From an uncultured Flavobacteriaceae bacterium (GTDB taxonomy: Bacteria > Bacteroidota > Bacteroidia > Flavobacteriales > Flavobacteriaceae), in NCBI GenBank assembly GCA_913020075.1, contig CAJWAE010000015.1, positions 1-33,004 of the forward strand: a DNA stretch of 33,004 nucleotides. Reading direction: 5' to 3'. Each line of letters begins with the position of its first letter. Within the stretch, counting starts at the first letter, position 1. Below are positions 8,802-18,734 of the stretch, in pieces. A program made the position numbers and the translations under genes. The notes beneath the pieces are model-generated. The model did no database searches. It was not told the DNA's origin and saw only the letters and a list, made by a program, of their open reading frames with translations.

Positions 8802-10661
8802 ATGAATCTACTTTCTGTAGAGGGAATTTCAAAAGCATTTGGAGATAGAGTTTTGTTTAAAACACTTTCATTTGGGATTAGTAAAGGCCAAAAAGTAGCC
8901 TTAATTGCCAAAAATGGTACTGGTAAAACTTCTATTTTAAAAATATTAGCTAAAATAGATACTCCTGATCAGGGAGAAGTCAATTTTAGAAAGGGAATAC
9001 GTGTTTCGTTTTTACAACAAGAGCCTAATTTGAATTCAAATATTTCTATTGAGGCAACAATTTTAAGTTCTGATAATGAAACACTTAAAATAATTTCTAC
9101 TTATGAAAAAGCACTTGAAAACCCTGAAGATATAAAAGCATATCAAAAAGCTTTTGAGGCTATGGATCTGAATGATGCATGGGATTTTGAAACAAAGTAT
9201 AAACAAGTATTAAGTAAGTTGAAATTGAACGATCTCAAATTAAAAGTAGGTACACTTTCTGGGGGTCAAAAAAAACGTTTGGCACTTAGTAAAGCATTAT
9301 TAGAAAAACCTGACTTTTTGATTTTAGATGAACCTACCAATCATTTGGATATGGAAATGATAGAGTGGTTAGAGACCTATTTTATTAAAGAGAAAATTAC
9401 ACTTCTAATGGTAACACACGACCGATATTTTTTAGAGCGAGTGTGTAATGAAATAATAGAGCTCGATGAAGGAAAATTATATGATTATAAAGGTAGTTAT
9501 TCATATTATTTGGAAAAGAGGTCATTAAGAATGGCTCAGGAGGACACAGAAGCTCATAAAACCAAAAGACATTTCACGAAAGAGCTCGAATGGATGCGTC
9601 GTCAGCCAAAAGCTAGAACTACTAAATCTAAATCCAGAATTGACGATTTTAAGGTTATCAAAGAGAAAGCAATGCAACGAAGAAACGAGCATAGGGTTCA
9701 ATTAGAAATCAATATGGAGCGTTTAGGTTCTAAAATGATTGAAATGCATAATGTTTCTAAAGCGTATGGACATACTACTATTTTAAAGAATTTTGAATAT
9801 AATTTTCAACGAAATGATCGAATAGGAATTATTGGCAAAAATGGGACAGGTAAATCTTCTTTTTTAAATCTTTTGACAGATTCAATTGAGCCAGACTCGG
9901 GAAAGATCATTCGTGGTGAAACCTTAAAATTTGGCTACTATACCCAATCAGGAATTATTATTAAAAAAGGACAAAAAGTAATTGAAGTTATTCAGGATTT
10001 TGGGGAATTTATACCCCTAAAAAAAGGACGTAAAATATCAGCTCAACAATTATTAGAGCGTTTTCTTTTTGATCGAAAAAAGCAATATGACTTTGTTGAA
10101 AAACTAAGCGGAGGAGAACGTAAGCGTCTGTATTTATGCACTATACTGATTCAGAATCCAAATTTTTTAATTTTAGATGAACCCACTAACGATTTGGATA
10201 TAATTACACTAAATATACTAGAAAGTTTTTTATTAGATTTTCCAGGATGTTTAATCGTAGTTTCCCATGATCGTTATTTTATGGATAAAATTGTAGACCA
10301 TCTTTTTGTTTTTAAAGGAAATGGAATTATTGAAGACTTTCCGGGTAATTATTCTGATTTTAGAGCTTATGAAGAGGAAAATCAATTAATTGATTCTTCT
10401 TCAAACATAAAGCATAAAAAAACTTGGAAAGATAAAGATGAATCGAAATTAGGATTAACCTTTGAAGAACAAAAACTATTTAAAAAACTAGGACAGGAGA
10501 TCGAATCTTTAGAAAAAGACAAAAAAAACTTTCAAACACGTTTTGTTGAAGAAGAACTTATTGCAGATGAAATTAAGAAATTATCTATAATTTTAAGACA
10601 ACTTGAGGTAAATTTAGAACTCAAAACAGATCAATGGCTAGAATTATCTTTGAAAAAATAA
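8802..10661 (+). CDS. ABC-F family ATP-binding protein (Uup-like)
   Basis: This soluble twin-ATPase ABC-F protein has 619 residues and no membrane segments. Members act on the ribosome or in DNA metabolism and not as transporters. The first nucleotide domain has Walker A AKNGTGKT (36-43), signature LSGGQKKRLALSKALL and Walker B FLILDEPTNHLD. The second has GKNGTGKS, LSGGERKRLYL and FLILDEPTNDLD. Between them lies the basic linker typical of ABC-F proteins (RRQPKARTTKSKSRIDDF). The last 80 residues or so form a charged coiled coil as in Uup, which binds branched DNA in E. coli, so the Uup subfamily is the best guess. The first Walker A begins with Ala where Gly is usual. Confidence 0.92.
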   Translation: MNLLSVEGISKAFGDRVLFKTLSFGISKGQKVALIAKNGTGKTSILKILAKIDTPDQGEVNFRKGIRVSFLQQEPNLNSNISIEATILSSDNETLKIISTYEKALENPEDIKAYQKAFEAMDLNDAWDFETKYKQVLSKLKLNDLKLKVGTLSGGQKKRLALSKALLEKPDFLILDEPTNHLDMEMIEWLETYFIKEKITLLMVTHDRYFLERVCNEIIELDEGKLYDYKGSYSYYLEKRSLRMAQEDTEAHKTKRHFTKELEWMRRQPKARTTKSKSRIDDFKVIKEKAMQRRNEHRVQLEINMERLGSKMIEMHNVSKAYGHTTILKNFEYNFQRNDRIGIIGKNGTGKSSFLNLLTDSIEPDSGKIIRGETLKFGYYTQSGIIIKKGQKVIEVIQDFGEFIPLKKGRKISAQQLLERFLFDRKKQYDFVEKLSGGERKRLYLCTILIQNPNFLILDEPTNDLDIITLNILESFLLDFPGCLIVVSHDRYFMDKIVDHLFVFKGNGIIEDFPGNYSDFRAYEEENQLIDSSSNIKHKKTWKDKDESKLGLTFEEQKLFKKLGQEIESLEKDKKNFQTRFVEEELIADEIKKLSIILRQLEVNLELKTDQWLELSLKK

Positions 10662-10758
10662 TATTTTTTTATTTCAAAGTATGGTTGATAAAATTAACTG
10701 AATGCTAAAAATATTCTCAATTGTTTTTGTAGTTTTAAGTCATTTAAACACCTATTTA

Positions 10759-13188
10759 ATGAATTATTTTAAAATTATTTTTCTTTCGTTTCTATTGACA
10801 TTCACATCTGGATTTGCTCAAAACAAAAAAAATAAATCAATTAAAAAAACTTCTCAATTAAGTCAATACAAATTCTATTCTGGTTTTTTTGATTTTAATT
10901 ATCATGCTGAAAAAGATGCTATTTATTTAACTGTAAAAAAATTAGACAAACAATTTTTATATGTAAATAGTCTCAGTCAAGGAATTGGCAGTAATGATAT
11001 TGGTTTAGATAGAGGGCAATTAGGAAATGAACGAGTAGTTTATTTTTCTAAAGCCGGAAACAAATTACTCCTTATTCAGCCCAACTTAAAATATCGTTCT
11101 ACATCAGATAATCCACTTGAGCAAAAGTCTATTAAAGAAGCTTTTGCTAAATCTGTACTATTTGGATTTCCCATTCAAGAATCTAATGAAGGAAGCTACA
11201 TTATAAATTTAACTCCATTTTTATTGAAAGATGCTCATGGTGTTTCAAAACGATTAAAACAAAGAGGGCAGGGTAGTTTTGAAATTGATAAAAGTCGTTC
11301 TGCAGTTTATTTAGATAGGACTAAAGCGTTCCCCTTAAATATAGAGTTTGACATGATGTTGACATTCACTGGAGATGCCACAGGAAACCTGTTGCGTTCT
11401 GTAGCTCCATCCCCAGACGCTATTACAGTTCATCAGCATCATTCTTTTGTAGCTCTTCCTGATAATGGATATACTCCGAGAGAGTTTGATCCTCGTTCAG
11501 GTGTTAATGCATTTAAATATTATGACTATACTACTCCTGTTAGTGAGCCTACTCAAAAACAGTATATCTATCGTCATCGATTAGAAAAGAAAGATAATAC
11601 AGCAGCAATTAGTGAAGCAAAAAAGCCTATTGTTTATTATTTGGATAACGGTACACCTGAACCCGTAAGATCCGCTTTGCTTGAAGGTGGTCGTTGGTGG
11701 AATCAAGCTTATGAAAGTATTGGTTTTAAAGATGCTTTTCAGGTAAAAATGTTACCTGATGATGCAGATCCTCTTGATGTTCGCTACAATGTAATTCAAT
11801 GGGTACATCGCTCAACTAGAGGATGGAGTTATGGTTCTAGTGTTTCTGACCCAAGAACAGGAGAAATCATTAAAGGTCATGTAAGTTTAGGGAGTTTACG
11901 TATTAGACAAGATTTTATGATTGCCTTAGGTCTTACTGAAGCACCTTTTTCTAAAATAAAAAATAAAGAAAATGCTGCTTTAGAATTAGCTTTATCAAGA
12001 ATCAGACAATTGTCAGCTCATGAAATTGGACATACTTTAGGGTTTGCTCATAATTTTGCATCTAGTGCTAAATCAAGAACCTCTGTAATGGATTATCCTC
12101 ATCCTTATTTGGAAATGGTAGGAGATAATATCTCTTATGAAAATGCATATGAAAAAGGGATAGGCTCTTGGGATAAAGTCAGTGTAGCCTATGCATATAG
12201 TGATTTTTATGAAGGTATTAATGAAAAAGAGGCATTAAATTCTATTATTGAATTAAGTATTAATGATGGACATCGATTTATCAGTGATAGTGATGCACGT
12301 CCGATTGGAGGAGCGCATCCTACTGCTCATTTATGGGACAATGGAAATCTCGCAACAGAAGAGCTTTGGAAATTGATGAATATTCGCAAACAAGCTCTAG
12401 AAAACTTATCTCTGGATCATATACGTGAAGGTGAATCGTATAGTAATTTAGAGGATCGTTTTGTCCCTATGTATTTATTGCATCGTTATCAATTAGAAGC
12501 GGTTGTAAAACTTATTGGAGGTGTTGATTATGATTATGCAGTAAAAGGTCCAATTCCATATTCGGTTGTTACAGTAGATGCTACTTTACAAAGAAATGCC
12601 TTCCAGTCTTATTTAGCTGCACTTGAATATGAAAACCTAGAAATATCAGAACATTTAAGGCCCTTGCTTCATCCACGTTCATTCGCTAATCCTAGAACTC
12701 GAGAAAATTTTTTATCTCAAACAGGTGTAAGCTTTGATTACTTGGGTATAGCCAATAGCTTAAGTGATGCTCTTATTGGAATGTTATTGCATCCTGAACG
12801 TGCAAATCGACTTATAACTCAATATGGATTTAACAGTAATCAATTATCCTTAAAAGAAGTTTTAGATGGACTTGTAAATGCTCATTTTAAACTAAATCCA
12901 CGAAACACTCATGATCGTCAATTAAATGAAATTGTAAAAGCCAATATTTTGAAACACCTTATGAATTTAGGGCAGCGTTCAGGATCAAATTCAATTACAA
13001 AAGCTCTTGTTTATGAACAGTTAGACTCTTTAGATAAATGGTTAGCCGGACATTCAGAAGCTAGATTTTCTAGCTATCATCGAATGCAAATTCAAAAATA
13101 TTTTGATAATCCTGAAGATTTTATTCTAAATGAACCGGATCGTCTTCCTGATGGTTCACCAATAGGCTCATTTTCATGTGATAATTAA
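10759..13188 (+). CDS. Secreted zinc-dependent metalloprotease (DUF5117/DUF4953-type)
   Basis: This large protein, 809 residues from the ATG at 10759, begins with a clean signal peptide (MNYFKIIFLSFLLTFTSGFA, then QN). The frame is open to another ATG at 10702, but the added 19 residues would put a second hydrophobic stretch before the signal, so the later start is preferred. The catalytic motif is HEIGHTLGFAH (His421, Glu422, His425, His431), the metzincin zinc-binding pattern. It is followed by SVMDY with a likely Met-turn at Met444. Family members in Bacteroidota are poorly characterised secreted peptidases. It sits between the ABC-F gene and the threonine aldolase, which begins 2 bases after its stop codon. 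Confidence 0.88.
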   Translation: MNYFKIIFLSFLLTFTSGFAQNKKNKSIKKTSQLSQYKFYSGFFDFNYHAEKDAIYLTVKKLDKQFLYVNSLSQGIGSNDIGLDRGQLGNERVVYFSKAGNKLLLIQPNLKYRSTSDNPLEQKSIKEAFAKSVLFGFPIQESNEGSYIINLTPFLLKDAHGVSKRLKQRGQGSFEIDKSRSAVYLDRTKAFPLNIEFDMMLTFTGDATGNLLRSVAPSPDAITVHQHHSFVALPDNGYTPREFDPRSGVNAFKYYDYTTPVSEPTQKQYIYRHRLEKKDNTAAISEAKKPIVYYLDNGTPEPVRSALLEGGRWWNQAYESIGFKDAFQVKMLPDDADPLDVRYNVIQWVHRSTRGWSYGSSVSDPRTGEIIKGHVSLGSLRIRQDFMIALGLTEAPFSKIKNKENAALELALSRIRQLSAHEIGHTLGFAHNFASSAKSRTSVMDYPHPYLEMVGDNISYENAYEKGIGSWDKVSVAYAYSDFYEGINEKEALNSIIELSINDGHRFISDSDARPIGGAHPTAHLWDNGNLATEELWKLMNIRKQALENLSLDHIREGESYSNLEDRFVPMYLLHRYQLEAVVKLIGGVDYDYAVKGPIPYSVVTVDATLQRNAFQSYLAALEYENLEISEHLRPLLHPRSFANPRTRENFLSQTGVSFDYLGIANSLSDALIGMLLHPERANRLITQYGFNSNQLSLKEVLDGLVNAHFKLNPRNTHDRQLNEIVKANILKHLMNLGQRSGSNSITKALVYEQLDSLDKWLAGHSEARFSSYHRMQIQKYFDNPEDFILNEPDRLPDGSPIGSFSCDN

Positions 13189-13190
13189 TT

Positions 13191-14222
13191 ATGGAAGTAA
13201 ATTTGATTAGTGACACGGTAACTAAACCATCAAAAGGAATGTTGAGAGCGATGCTTCAAGCATCTGTTGGTGACGATGTTTTTAAAGAAGATCCATCTGT
13301 AAACATTCTTGAACAAGAAGTTTTAGATTTATTTGGAATGGAAGCTGCATTGTTTTTTCCATCAGGAACAATGGCTAACCAAACGGCTATAAAATTACAT
13401 ACCCAACCTGGAGATCAATTAATTTGCGATCACTATGCCCATGTATATAATTACGAGGGAGGTGGAGTTAGTTTTAATTCAGGTGTTTCATGCAGATTGA
13501 TACAAGGTGATCAAGGAAGAATTAGTGCTTCTCAAGTTGAATCAGTAATAAATCCACCAGATTTTTATCATAGTCCAAAAACATCTTTAGTATGTTTAGA
13601 AAATACAACAAATAAGGGGGGAGGAGCAGTATATGATTTTAATGAAATAAAGGCTATCCGAAAAATTTGTGATAAAAATGATTTAGCACTTCATTTAGAT
13701 GGAGCACGACTATGGAATGCACTAGAAGTTACCCCAGAAGACACAAAGGATTATGGGCGTATTTTTGACACTATATCTTTATGTTTAAGTAAGGGGTTAG
13801 GATGTCCAGTAGGATCTGTTTTAGTTGGATCAAAAAAACATATTCATGCAGCAGTAAGGATTAGAAAGATATTGGGAGGAGGAATGAGACAGGCAGGATA
13901 TCTTGCTGCTGCTGGAAGTTTTGCTTTAAGGTATCAAAGAGAAGATTTAAATGATGATCATAGAAAAGCCAGGGAGCTAGAAGATGTTTTAAAAAAAAGT
14001 AATTATGTTAATAAAGTTGAGCCTGTTTCTACAAACATCATTATTTTTTCTCTAAAAGTAGATAAAGATGAAATGATATTTATAGGGAAATTAAAAGAAA
14101 AAAATATTCTTTTAATTTCCCTAGGTAAAGGAAAACTCCGAATGGTAACACATCGAGATTATTCTCAAGAGCAACATAATTATGTGTTAACAACTTTGAT
14201 AAAAATGAATGATTATGTCTAG
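13191..14222 (+). CDS. Low-specificity threonine aldolase
   Basis: This PLP enzyme of the aspartate aminotransferase fold splits threonine or allo-threonine into glycine and acetaldehyde. It has 343 residues. Visible features are the N-terminal LISDTVTKPSKGM, the cofactor-stacking region around FFPSGTMANQTAI, HLDGARLWNA with the Asp and Arg that hold PLP, and Lys201 in SLCLSKGLGCPVGSV as the Schiff-base lysine. The gene begins 2 bases after the protease gene and its end overlaps the following peptidase gene by 8 bases, so the three are probably co-transcribed. Substrate stereospecificity cannot be read from sequence. Confidence 0.93.
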   Translation: MEVNLISDTVTKPSKGMLRAMLQASVGDDVFKEDPSVNILEQEVLDLFGMEAALFFPSGTMANQTAIKLHTQPGDQLICDHYAHVYNYEGGGVSFNSGVSCRLIQGDQGRISASQVESVINPPDFYHSPKTSLVCLENTTNKGGGAVYDFNEIKAIRKICDKNDLALHLDGARLWNALEVTPEDTKDYGRIFDTISLCLSKGLGCPVGSVLVGSKKHIHAAVRIRKILGGGMRQAGYLAAAGSFALRYQREDLNDDHRKARELEDVLKKSNYVNKVEPVSTNIIIFSLKVDKDEMIFIGKLKEKNILLISLGKGKLRMVTHRDYSQEQHNYVLTTLIKMNDYV

Positions 14223-16353
14223 TCTTATTAAATACACATGTGTGATTTTTGTAATTGGTTTTTTATCATGTAAAAAAAATACAACTATGAATTTTGACAA
14301 AACTCATTCACCTCCAATCGCTGAAAAAATAGCCTATCAATTAAAACAGCATTCTGATATCCGTATTGATGATTATTATTGGATGCGAGATAGAGAAAAT
14401 CCAGAAGTAATAGACTATTTAGAGCGTGAAAATGATTATTACAAGAAAATGACATCTGAGACAGAGTCTTTTCGAGAAGATCTTTTCGATGAATTAAAAG
14501 GAAGAATAAAAGAAGAGGACAACTCAGTTCCCTATTTTTACAATGGCTATTGGTATATTACTCGTTATGAAAAAGGAAAACAATATCCTATTCATACAAG
14601 AAAAAAAGATTATTTAGAATCTGCAGAAGAAATTCTTTTTGATTGTAATGAAATGGCTAAAGGAAAAGATTACTTTAGTTTAGCTGGAATAAATATAAGT
14701 CCAGACAACACTAAAGTGATATTCGGTTTAGACTTAGAATCAAGAAGAAAGTACACTCTATATGTAAAAGATTTAATTACAGATGAGATCCTTGAAACTC
14801 AAATTGAAAACACAACTTCCGGTTCTGCATGGTCTTTGGATAATGAACATTTTTTCTATGTTTTTAAAGATCCAGAAACACTTCGTTCAGAAAAAATTTT
14901 AAGACATAATATTAACTCACCAAAAACAGACGATAAGTTAATTTATCATGAAGAAGATGAAACTTTTTCTGTTTATGTTCAGGAATCGAAGTCTCATGAA
15001 TATATTTTCATAACTTCCTACAGTTCTCTGACTACAGAATATCAGTTTGTCAAATCTGATGAACCACTTGCTGATTTTAAAATGATACAGGAACGAATTA
15101 AAGGTCTAGAATATAGTGTAGATCAATTTGAAAATCATTTTTATATATTAAATAATAAAGATAATTCTACAAACTATAAAATTTCTAAAACACCCTTAAA
15201 TAATACAACTATAGAGCATTGGGAAGATCTTCTTGAACATCGAGAATCTGTACTTTTAGAAGATATTGAAATATTCAAAGATTATTGGGTGGTTACGGAA
15301 CGTGAAAACGGTTTATCCTCTTTGCGAGTTATGCGATGGGATGGTTCAGAAGATTATTTCTTACCTGTAAAAGGCGAGACTTACTCAATTTATGGTGGAT
15401 TTAATCCATCTTTTGACACTACTAAATTTAGGTATGTATTTAATTCAATGTCTACTCCAAGTAGTGTCTTTGAATTTGATATGACAACACAAACTCAACA
15501 TCTTTTAAAAGAACGAGAGATTATTGACTCTGAATTTGATTCTAAAAATTATACAGAAAAACGTATTTGGGCAACTGCAAGAGATGGAGTTAATGTACCA
15601 ATTTCTTTAATATATCATATAGACACTGAACCAAATGCAGAAACACCACTGCTCTTATATGCCTATGGTTCTTATGGATCAACGATTGATCCTTCTTTCT
15701 CCTCAAGTAGGTTAAGTTTATTGAACCGTGGATTTATTTTTGCCATAGTCCATGTTAGAGGAGGTGAATATTTAGGACGTCAGTGGTATGAAAATGGAAA
15801 ATTATTTCAAAAGAAAAATACATTTACTGATTTTATTGATGTGTCTAAATATTTAATTGATGAAAAGTATACAAGTTCTTCTCACCTTCATGCTGCAGGT
15901 GGTTCTGCTGGAGGTCTCTTAATGGGGGTTATAATTAATGAGGCTCCTGAATTATATAGAAGCGTTTTAGCTGCAGTTCCATTTGTAGATATAATAACAA
16001 CTATGTTAGATGATACTATCCCTCTAACAACAGGTGAATATGACGAATGGGGAAATCCAAATCAAAAAGATTATTATGATTATATGAAATCGTATTCACC
16101 ATATGATAACGTTAAACATCAATCTTATCCAAATTTATTGATTACAGCAGGTCTACATGATTCTCAGGTTCAATATTGGGAACCAGCTAAGTGGGTCGCT
16201 AAATTAAGAACTCATAAAACAGATAAAAATGTATTATTTCTAGACACAAATATGGAAGCTGGACACAGCGGTGCTTCTGGTCGTTTTAATCCATTAAAAC
16301 AAACAGCTAAAGAATATGCTTTTATACTTCATTTAGAAGATAAGACAGACTGA
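14215..16353 (+). CDS. S9-family prolyl oligopeptidase (oligopeptidase B-like), predicted lipoprotein
   Basis: The 712-residue serine peptidase resembles oligopeptidase B (protease II). An N-terminal seven-bladed propeller region, with PPIAEKIAYQLKQH and DYYWMRDRENPEV at its start, precedes the alpha/beta-hydrolase domain. The catalytic triad is Ser564 in GGSAGG, Asp649 in AGLHDSQV and His684 in AGHSGASGR. The hydrophobic start ending FLSC, with Cys19, is a plausible though imperfect lipobox (Phe at -3), so the enzyme is probably anchored in the envelope. Two ATGs six bases apart (14209 and 14215) could serve as start; the second overlaps the aldolase by 8 bases. Exact cleavage preference is unknown, but Bacteroidota relatives cut after basic or proline residues. 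Confidence 0.91.
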   Translation: MSSLIKYTCVIFVIGFLSCKKNTTMNFDKTHSPPIAEKIAYQLKQHSDIRIDDYYWMRDRENPEVIDYLERENDYYKKMTSETESFREDLFDELKGRIKEEDNSVPYFYNGYWYITRYEKGKQYPIHTRKKDYLESAEEILFDCNEMAKGKDYFSLAGINISPDNTKVIFGLDLESRRKYTLYVKDLITDEILETQIENTTSGSAWSLDNEHFFYVFKDPETLRSEKILRHNINSPKTDDKLIYHEEDETFSVYVQESKSHEYIFITSYSSLTTEYQFVKSDEPLADFKMIQERIKGLEYSVDQFENHFYILNNKDNSTNYKISKTPLNNTTIEHWEDLLEHRESVLLEDIEIFKDYWVVTERENGLSSLRVMRWDGSEDYFLPVKGETYSIYGGFNPSFDTTKFRYVFNSMSTPSSVFEFDMTTQTQHLLKEREIIDSEFDSKNYTEKRIWATARDGVNVPISLIYHIDTEPNAETPLLLYAYGSYGSTIDPSFSSSRLSLLNRGFIFAIVHVRGGEYLGRQWYENGKLFQKKNTFTDFIDVSKYLIDEKYTSSSHLHAAGGSAGGLLMGVIINEAPELYRSVLAAVPFVDIITTMLDDTIPLTTGEYDEWGNPNQKDYYDYMKSYSPYDNVKHQSYPNLLITAGLHDSQVQYWEPAKWVAKLRTHKTDKNVLFLDTNMEAGHSGASGRFNPLKQTAKEYAFILHLEDKTD

Positions 16354-16362
16354 TTTTTTTAT

Positions 16363-16370
16363 TAAATTTG
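16363..16370 (+). promoter_or_regulatory. Possible -7 promoter box of the capA-capB pair
   Basis: TAAATTTG fits TAnnTTTG and ends 25 bases before the ATG of the cysteate-synthase-like gene. No TTTG stands at the expected -33 distance, so support is limited. Confidence 0.33.
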
Positions 16371-16395
16371 TCAAATATTTTTACATTAAAAAAGC

Positions 16396-17451
16396 ATGAA
16401 TAACCCAGTAAAAGCCTATCAAAATGTGCTTAAGTTGATAGGGAACACCCCTCTAATTAAACTAAATAATGTTGTAAAGGGATATGTGGGATCTTACTAT
16501 GCTAAATTCGAAGCATTTAATCCCGGTCATTCTAACAAAGATAGAATAGCACTTCATATTATAGAAGAAGCTGAACGTCAAGGCTTGTTAAAGTCTGGTG
16601 CAACTATAATAGAGACAACTTCTGGAAATACAGGATTTAGCTTAGCCATGGTATCAATTATTAAAGGATATCGTTGTGTTTTAGCGGTTAGTTCTAAATC
16701 TTCAAAAGATAAAATTAATATGTTAAGTTCTATGGGCGCAGAAGTACATCTTTGTCCAGCTAATGTAGCTGCTGATGATCCAAGATCATATTATCAGGTT
16801 GCTAAACAACTTTGCACTGAAATTAAAGATTCAGTTTATATTAATCAATATTTTAATGACTTAAATGTTGATGCACATTATAAAACAACCGGTCCTGAAA
16901 TTTGGGAACAAACTGGAGGGCAGATTACACATTTAGTTGCAAGTAGCGGAACAGGTGGAACTATTTCGGGTTGTGCAAAATATTTAAAAGAACAAAACCC
17001 TGAAATTGAGGTTATAGGAGCTGATGCATATGGATCTGTATTAAAGAAATATCATGAAACCAAAGAATTTGATGCAGGTGAAATTTATCCATATAGAATC
17101 GAAGGTTTAGGGAAAAATTTAATTCCAACATCTACTCATTTTGATCTAATAGATCTTTTTGTTAAAGTCACTGACGAAGATAGTGCTCACAGTGCTAGAA
17201 ATATTACTAAATCAGAAGGGATGTTTGTTGGATACACTTCAGGTGCGGCAATGCAAGCAGTTCATCAGTTATTTGCTGAAAATCATTTCGACAATAACAG
17301 TAAGGTCGTTGTTATTTTTCCTGATCATGGTTCCCGTTATATGAGCAAAATATACAGTGAAGATTGGATGGCTGAACAAGGGTTTTTTGATACACCCCAT
17401 AAATCAAATAAAAAGATTGAATATGTTAATGATTTAACTTTAAGGAAATGA
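16396..17451 (+). CDS. capA: PLP-dependent cysteine-synthase-family enzyme, probable cysteate synthase of capnine synthesis
   Basis: This fold-type II PLP enzyme has 351 residues, longer than CysK at about 310. Lys48 in NPGHSNKDR is the Schiff-base lysine, TTSGNTG (74-80) is the substrate loop, and [10 protein letters not shown] is the phosphate-binding loop. The C-terminal extension ([11 protein letters not shown]) resembles the branch near cystathionine beta-synthase. Its ATG-TGA overlap with an acyl-CoA/ACP-type oxoamine synthase gene is the arrangement known for flavobacterial capnine synthesis. There, the first enzyme makes cysteate from O-phosphoserine and sulfite and the second joins it to a fatty acyl group. 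The family call is firm and the cysteate assignment rests on context. An ordinary cysteine synthase is the main alternative. Confidence 0.7.
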   Translation: MNNPVKAYQNVLKLIGNTPLIKLNNVVKGYVGSYYAKFEAFNPGHSNKDRIALHIIEEAERQGLLKSGATIIETTSGNTGFSLAMVSIIKGYRCVLAVSSKSSKDKINMLSSMGAEVHLCPANVAADDPRSYYQVAKQLCTEIKDSVYINQYFNDLNVDAHYKTTGPEIWEQTGGQITHLVASSGTGGTISGCAKYLKEQNPEIEVIGADAYGSVLKKYHETKEFDAGEIYPYRIEGLGKNLIPTSTHFDLIDLFVKVTDEDSAHSARNITKSEGMFVGYTSGAAMQAVHQLFAENHFDNNSKVVVIFPDHGSRYMSKIYSEDWMAEQGFFDTPHKSNKKIEYVNDLTLRK

Positions 17452-18707
17452 GAGATTTATTTGATAGAATAATTAAAAACAAAGGGCCACTAGGTAAATG
17501 GGCTTCACAAGCTGAAGGTTATTTTGTTTTCCCAAAGTTGGAAGGACCTATTTCAAATAGAATGAAATTTAAAGGCAAAGAAGTTATCACTTGGAGTGTT
17601 AATGACTATTTGGGTCTTGCTAATAACCCTGAAATAAGAAAGGTTGATGCTGATGCAGCAGCAGAATATGGCTCTGCATATCCCATGGGAGCAAGAATGA
17701 TGTCAGGTCATACAGATTTACATGAACAACTAGAAAATGAGTTAGCTGCTTTTGTAGATAAAGAATCTTCTTATTTATTGAATTTTGGATATCAAGGTAT
17801 ATTATCTACTGTTGATACACTCGTAAGTAAAGATGATGTTATTGTCTATGATATTGATGCTCATGCATGTATCGTAGATGGAGTTCGTTTGCATATAGGT
17901 AAAAGATTCACTTATAAGCACAATGACATTGAAAGTTTAGAGAAAAACTTACAAAGAGCCACAAAAGTTGCTGAGCAAACTGGAGGTGGTATTCTAGTTA
18001 TTTCTGAAGGTGTTTTTGGTATGAGAGGTCAGCAAGGAAGACTAAAGGAAATAGTAGCTTTAAAACAAAAATATAATTTTCGTTTCCTAGTAGATGATGC
18101 TCATGGTTTTGGAACTTTAGGTGAAAATGGAAAAGGAACAGGTGATGAACAGGGTGTTCAAGATCAAATTGATGTATACTTTGCAACTTTCGCAAAGTCC
18201 ATGGCTTCTACTGGTGCATTTGTTGCTGCAGATAAAGAAATTATTGACTATTTGAAATATAATATGCGATCTCAGATGTTTGCTAAATCTTTACAAATGC
18301 AGTTGGTAAAGGGAGCTCTAAAAAGATTAGACATGTTGAGAACACGACCTGAGTTTAAATTAAAATTATGGAAAAATGTAAGTGCTTTACAAAATGGATT
18401 AAAAAAGAGAGGTTTTGATATTGGTACAACTCAAAGCTGTGTTACCCCAGTCTACCTCAAAGGGAGTATACCTGTAGCAATGTCATTAGTTAAGGATTTG
18501 CGTGAAAATTATGGAATTTTTTGCTCAATAGTTGTTTATCCTGTCATTCCTAAAGGATTAATTTTATTACGTCTTATTCCAACGGCAACCCATACTTTGG
18601 ATGATGTGAAAATTACTTTGGAAGCTTTTTCAGGAATTCGAGAAAAATTAGAAAACGGAACATATTTACGTTTGTCTGAAGCTATTATGAACTCATTAAA
18701 AAGTTAG
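17448..18707 (+). CDS. capB: Alpha-oxoamine synthase, probable cysteate fatty acyltransferase (capnine synthesis)
   Basis: This fold-type I PLP enzyme of the serine palmitoyltransferase / 2-amino-3-ketobutyrate CoA ligase family has 419 residues. It would condense an amino acid with a fatty acyl thioester and release CO2. Family marks are [29 protein letters not shown], the cofactor-binding [15 protein letters not shown] (Asp216, His219), and Lys250 in [14 protein letters not shown]. It overlaps the preceding gene by four bases (ATGA), so the two are translationally coupled. Flavobacteria generally make sulfonolipids and not sphingolipids, and the partner is cysteine-synthase-like, so cysteate is the likely substrate. 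Serine palmitoyltransferase is the alternative. The end of the gene converges with dnaN across 27 bases. Confidence 0.72.
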   Translation: MRDLFDRIIKNKGPLGKWASQAEGYFVFPKLEGPISNRMKFKGKEVITWSVNDYLGLANNPEIRKVDADAAAEYGSAYPMGARMMSGHTDLHEQLENELAAFVDKESSYLLNFGYQGILSTVDTLVSKDDVIVYDIDAHACIVDGVRLHIGKRFTYKHNDIESLEKNLQRATKVAEQTGGGILVISEGVFGMRGQQGRLKEIVALKQKYNFRFLVDDAHGFGTLGENGKGTGDEQGVQDQIDVYFATFAKSMASTGAFVAADKEIIDYLKYNMRSQMFAKSLQMQLVKGALKRLDMLRTRPEFKLKLWKNVSALQNGLKKRGFDIGTTQSCVTPVYLKGSIPVAMSLVKDLRENYGIFCSIVVYPVIPKGLILLRLIPTATHTLDDVKITLEAFSGIREKLENGTYLRLSEAIMNSLKS

Positions 18708-18734
18708 TTTAAGTAATTTTTATACCCTTTTAAA

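Noticed and set aside
17448-18707. Serine palmitoyltransferase of sphingolipid synthesis
   Set aside because: The family fits, but the overlap with a cysteine-synthase-like gene and the flavobacterial setting favour the cysteate fatty acyltransferase role. It remains the main alternative.
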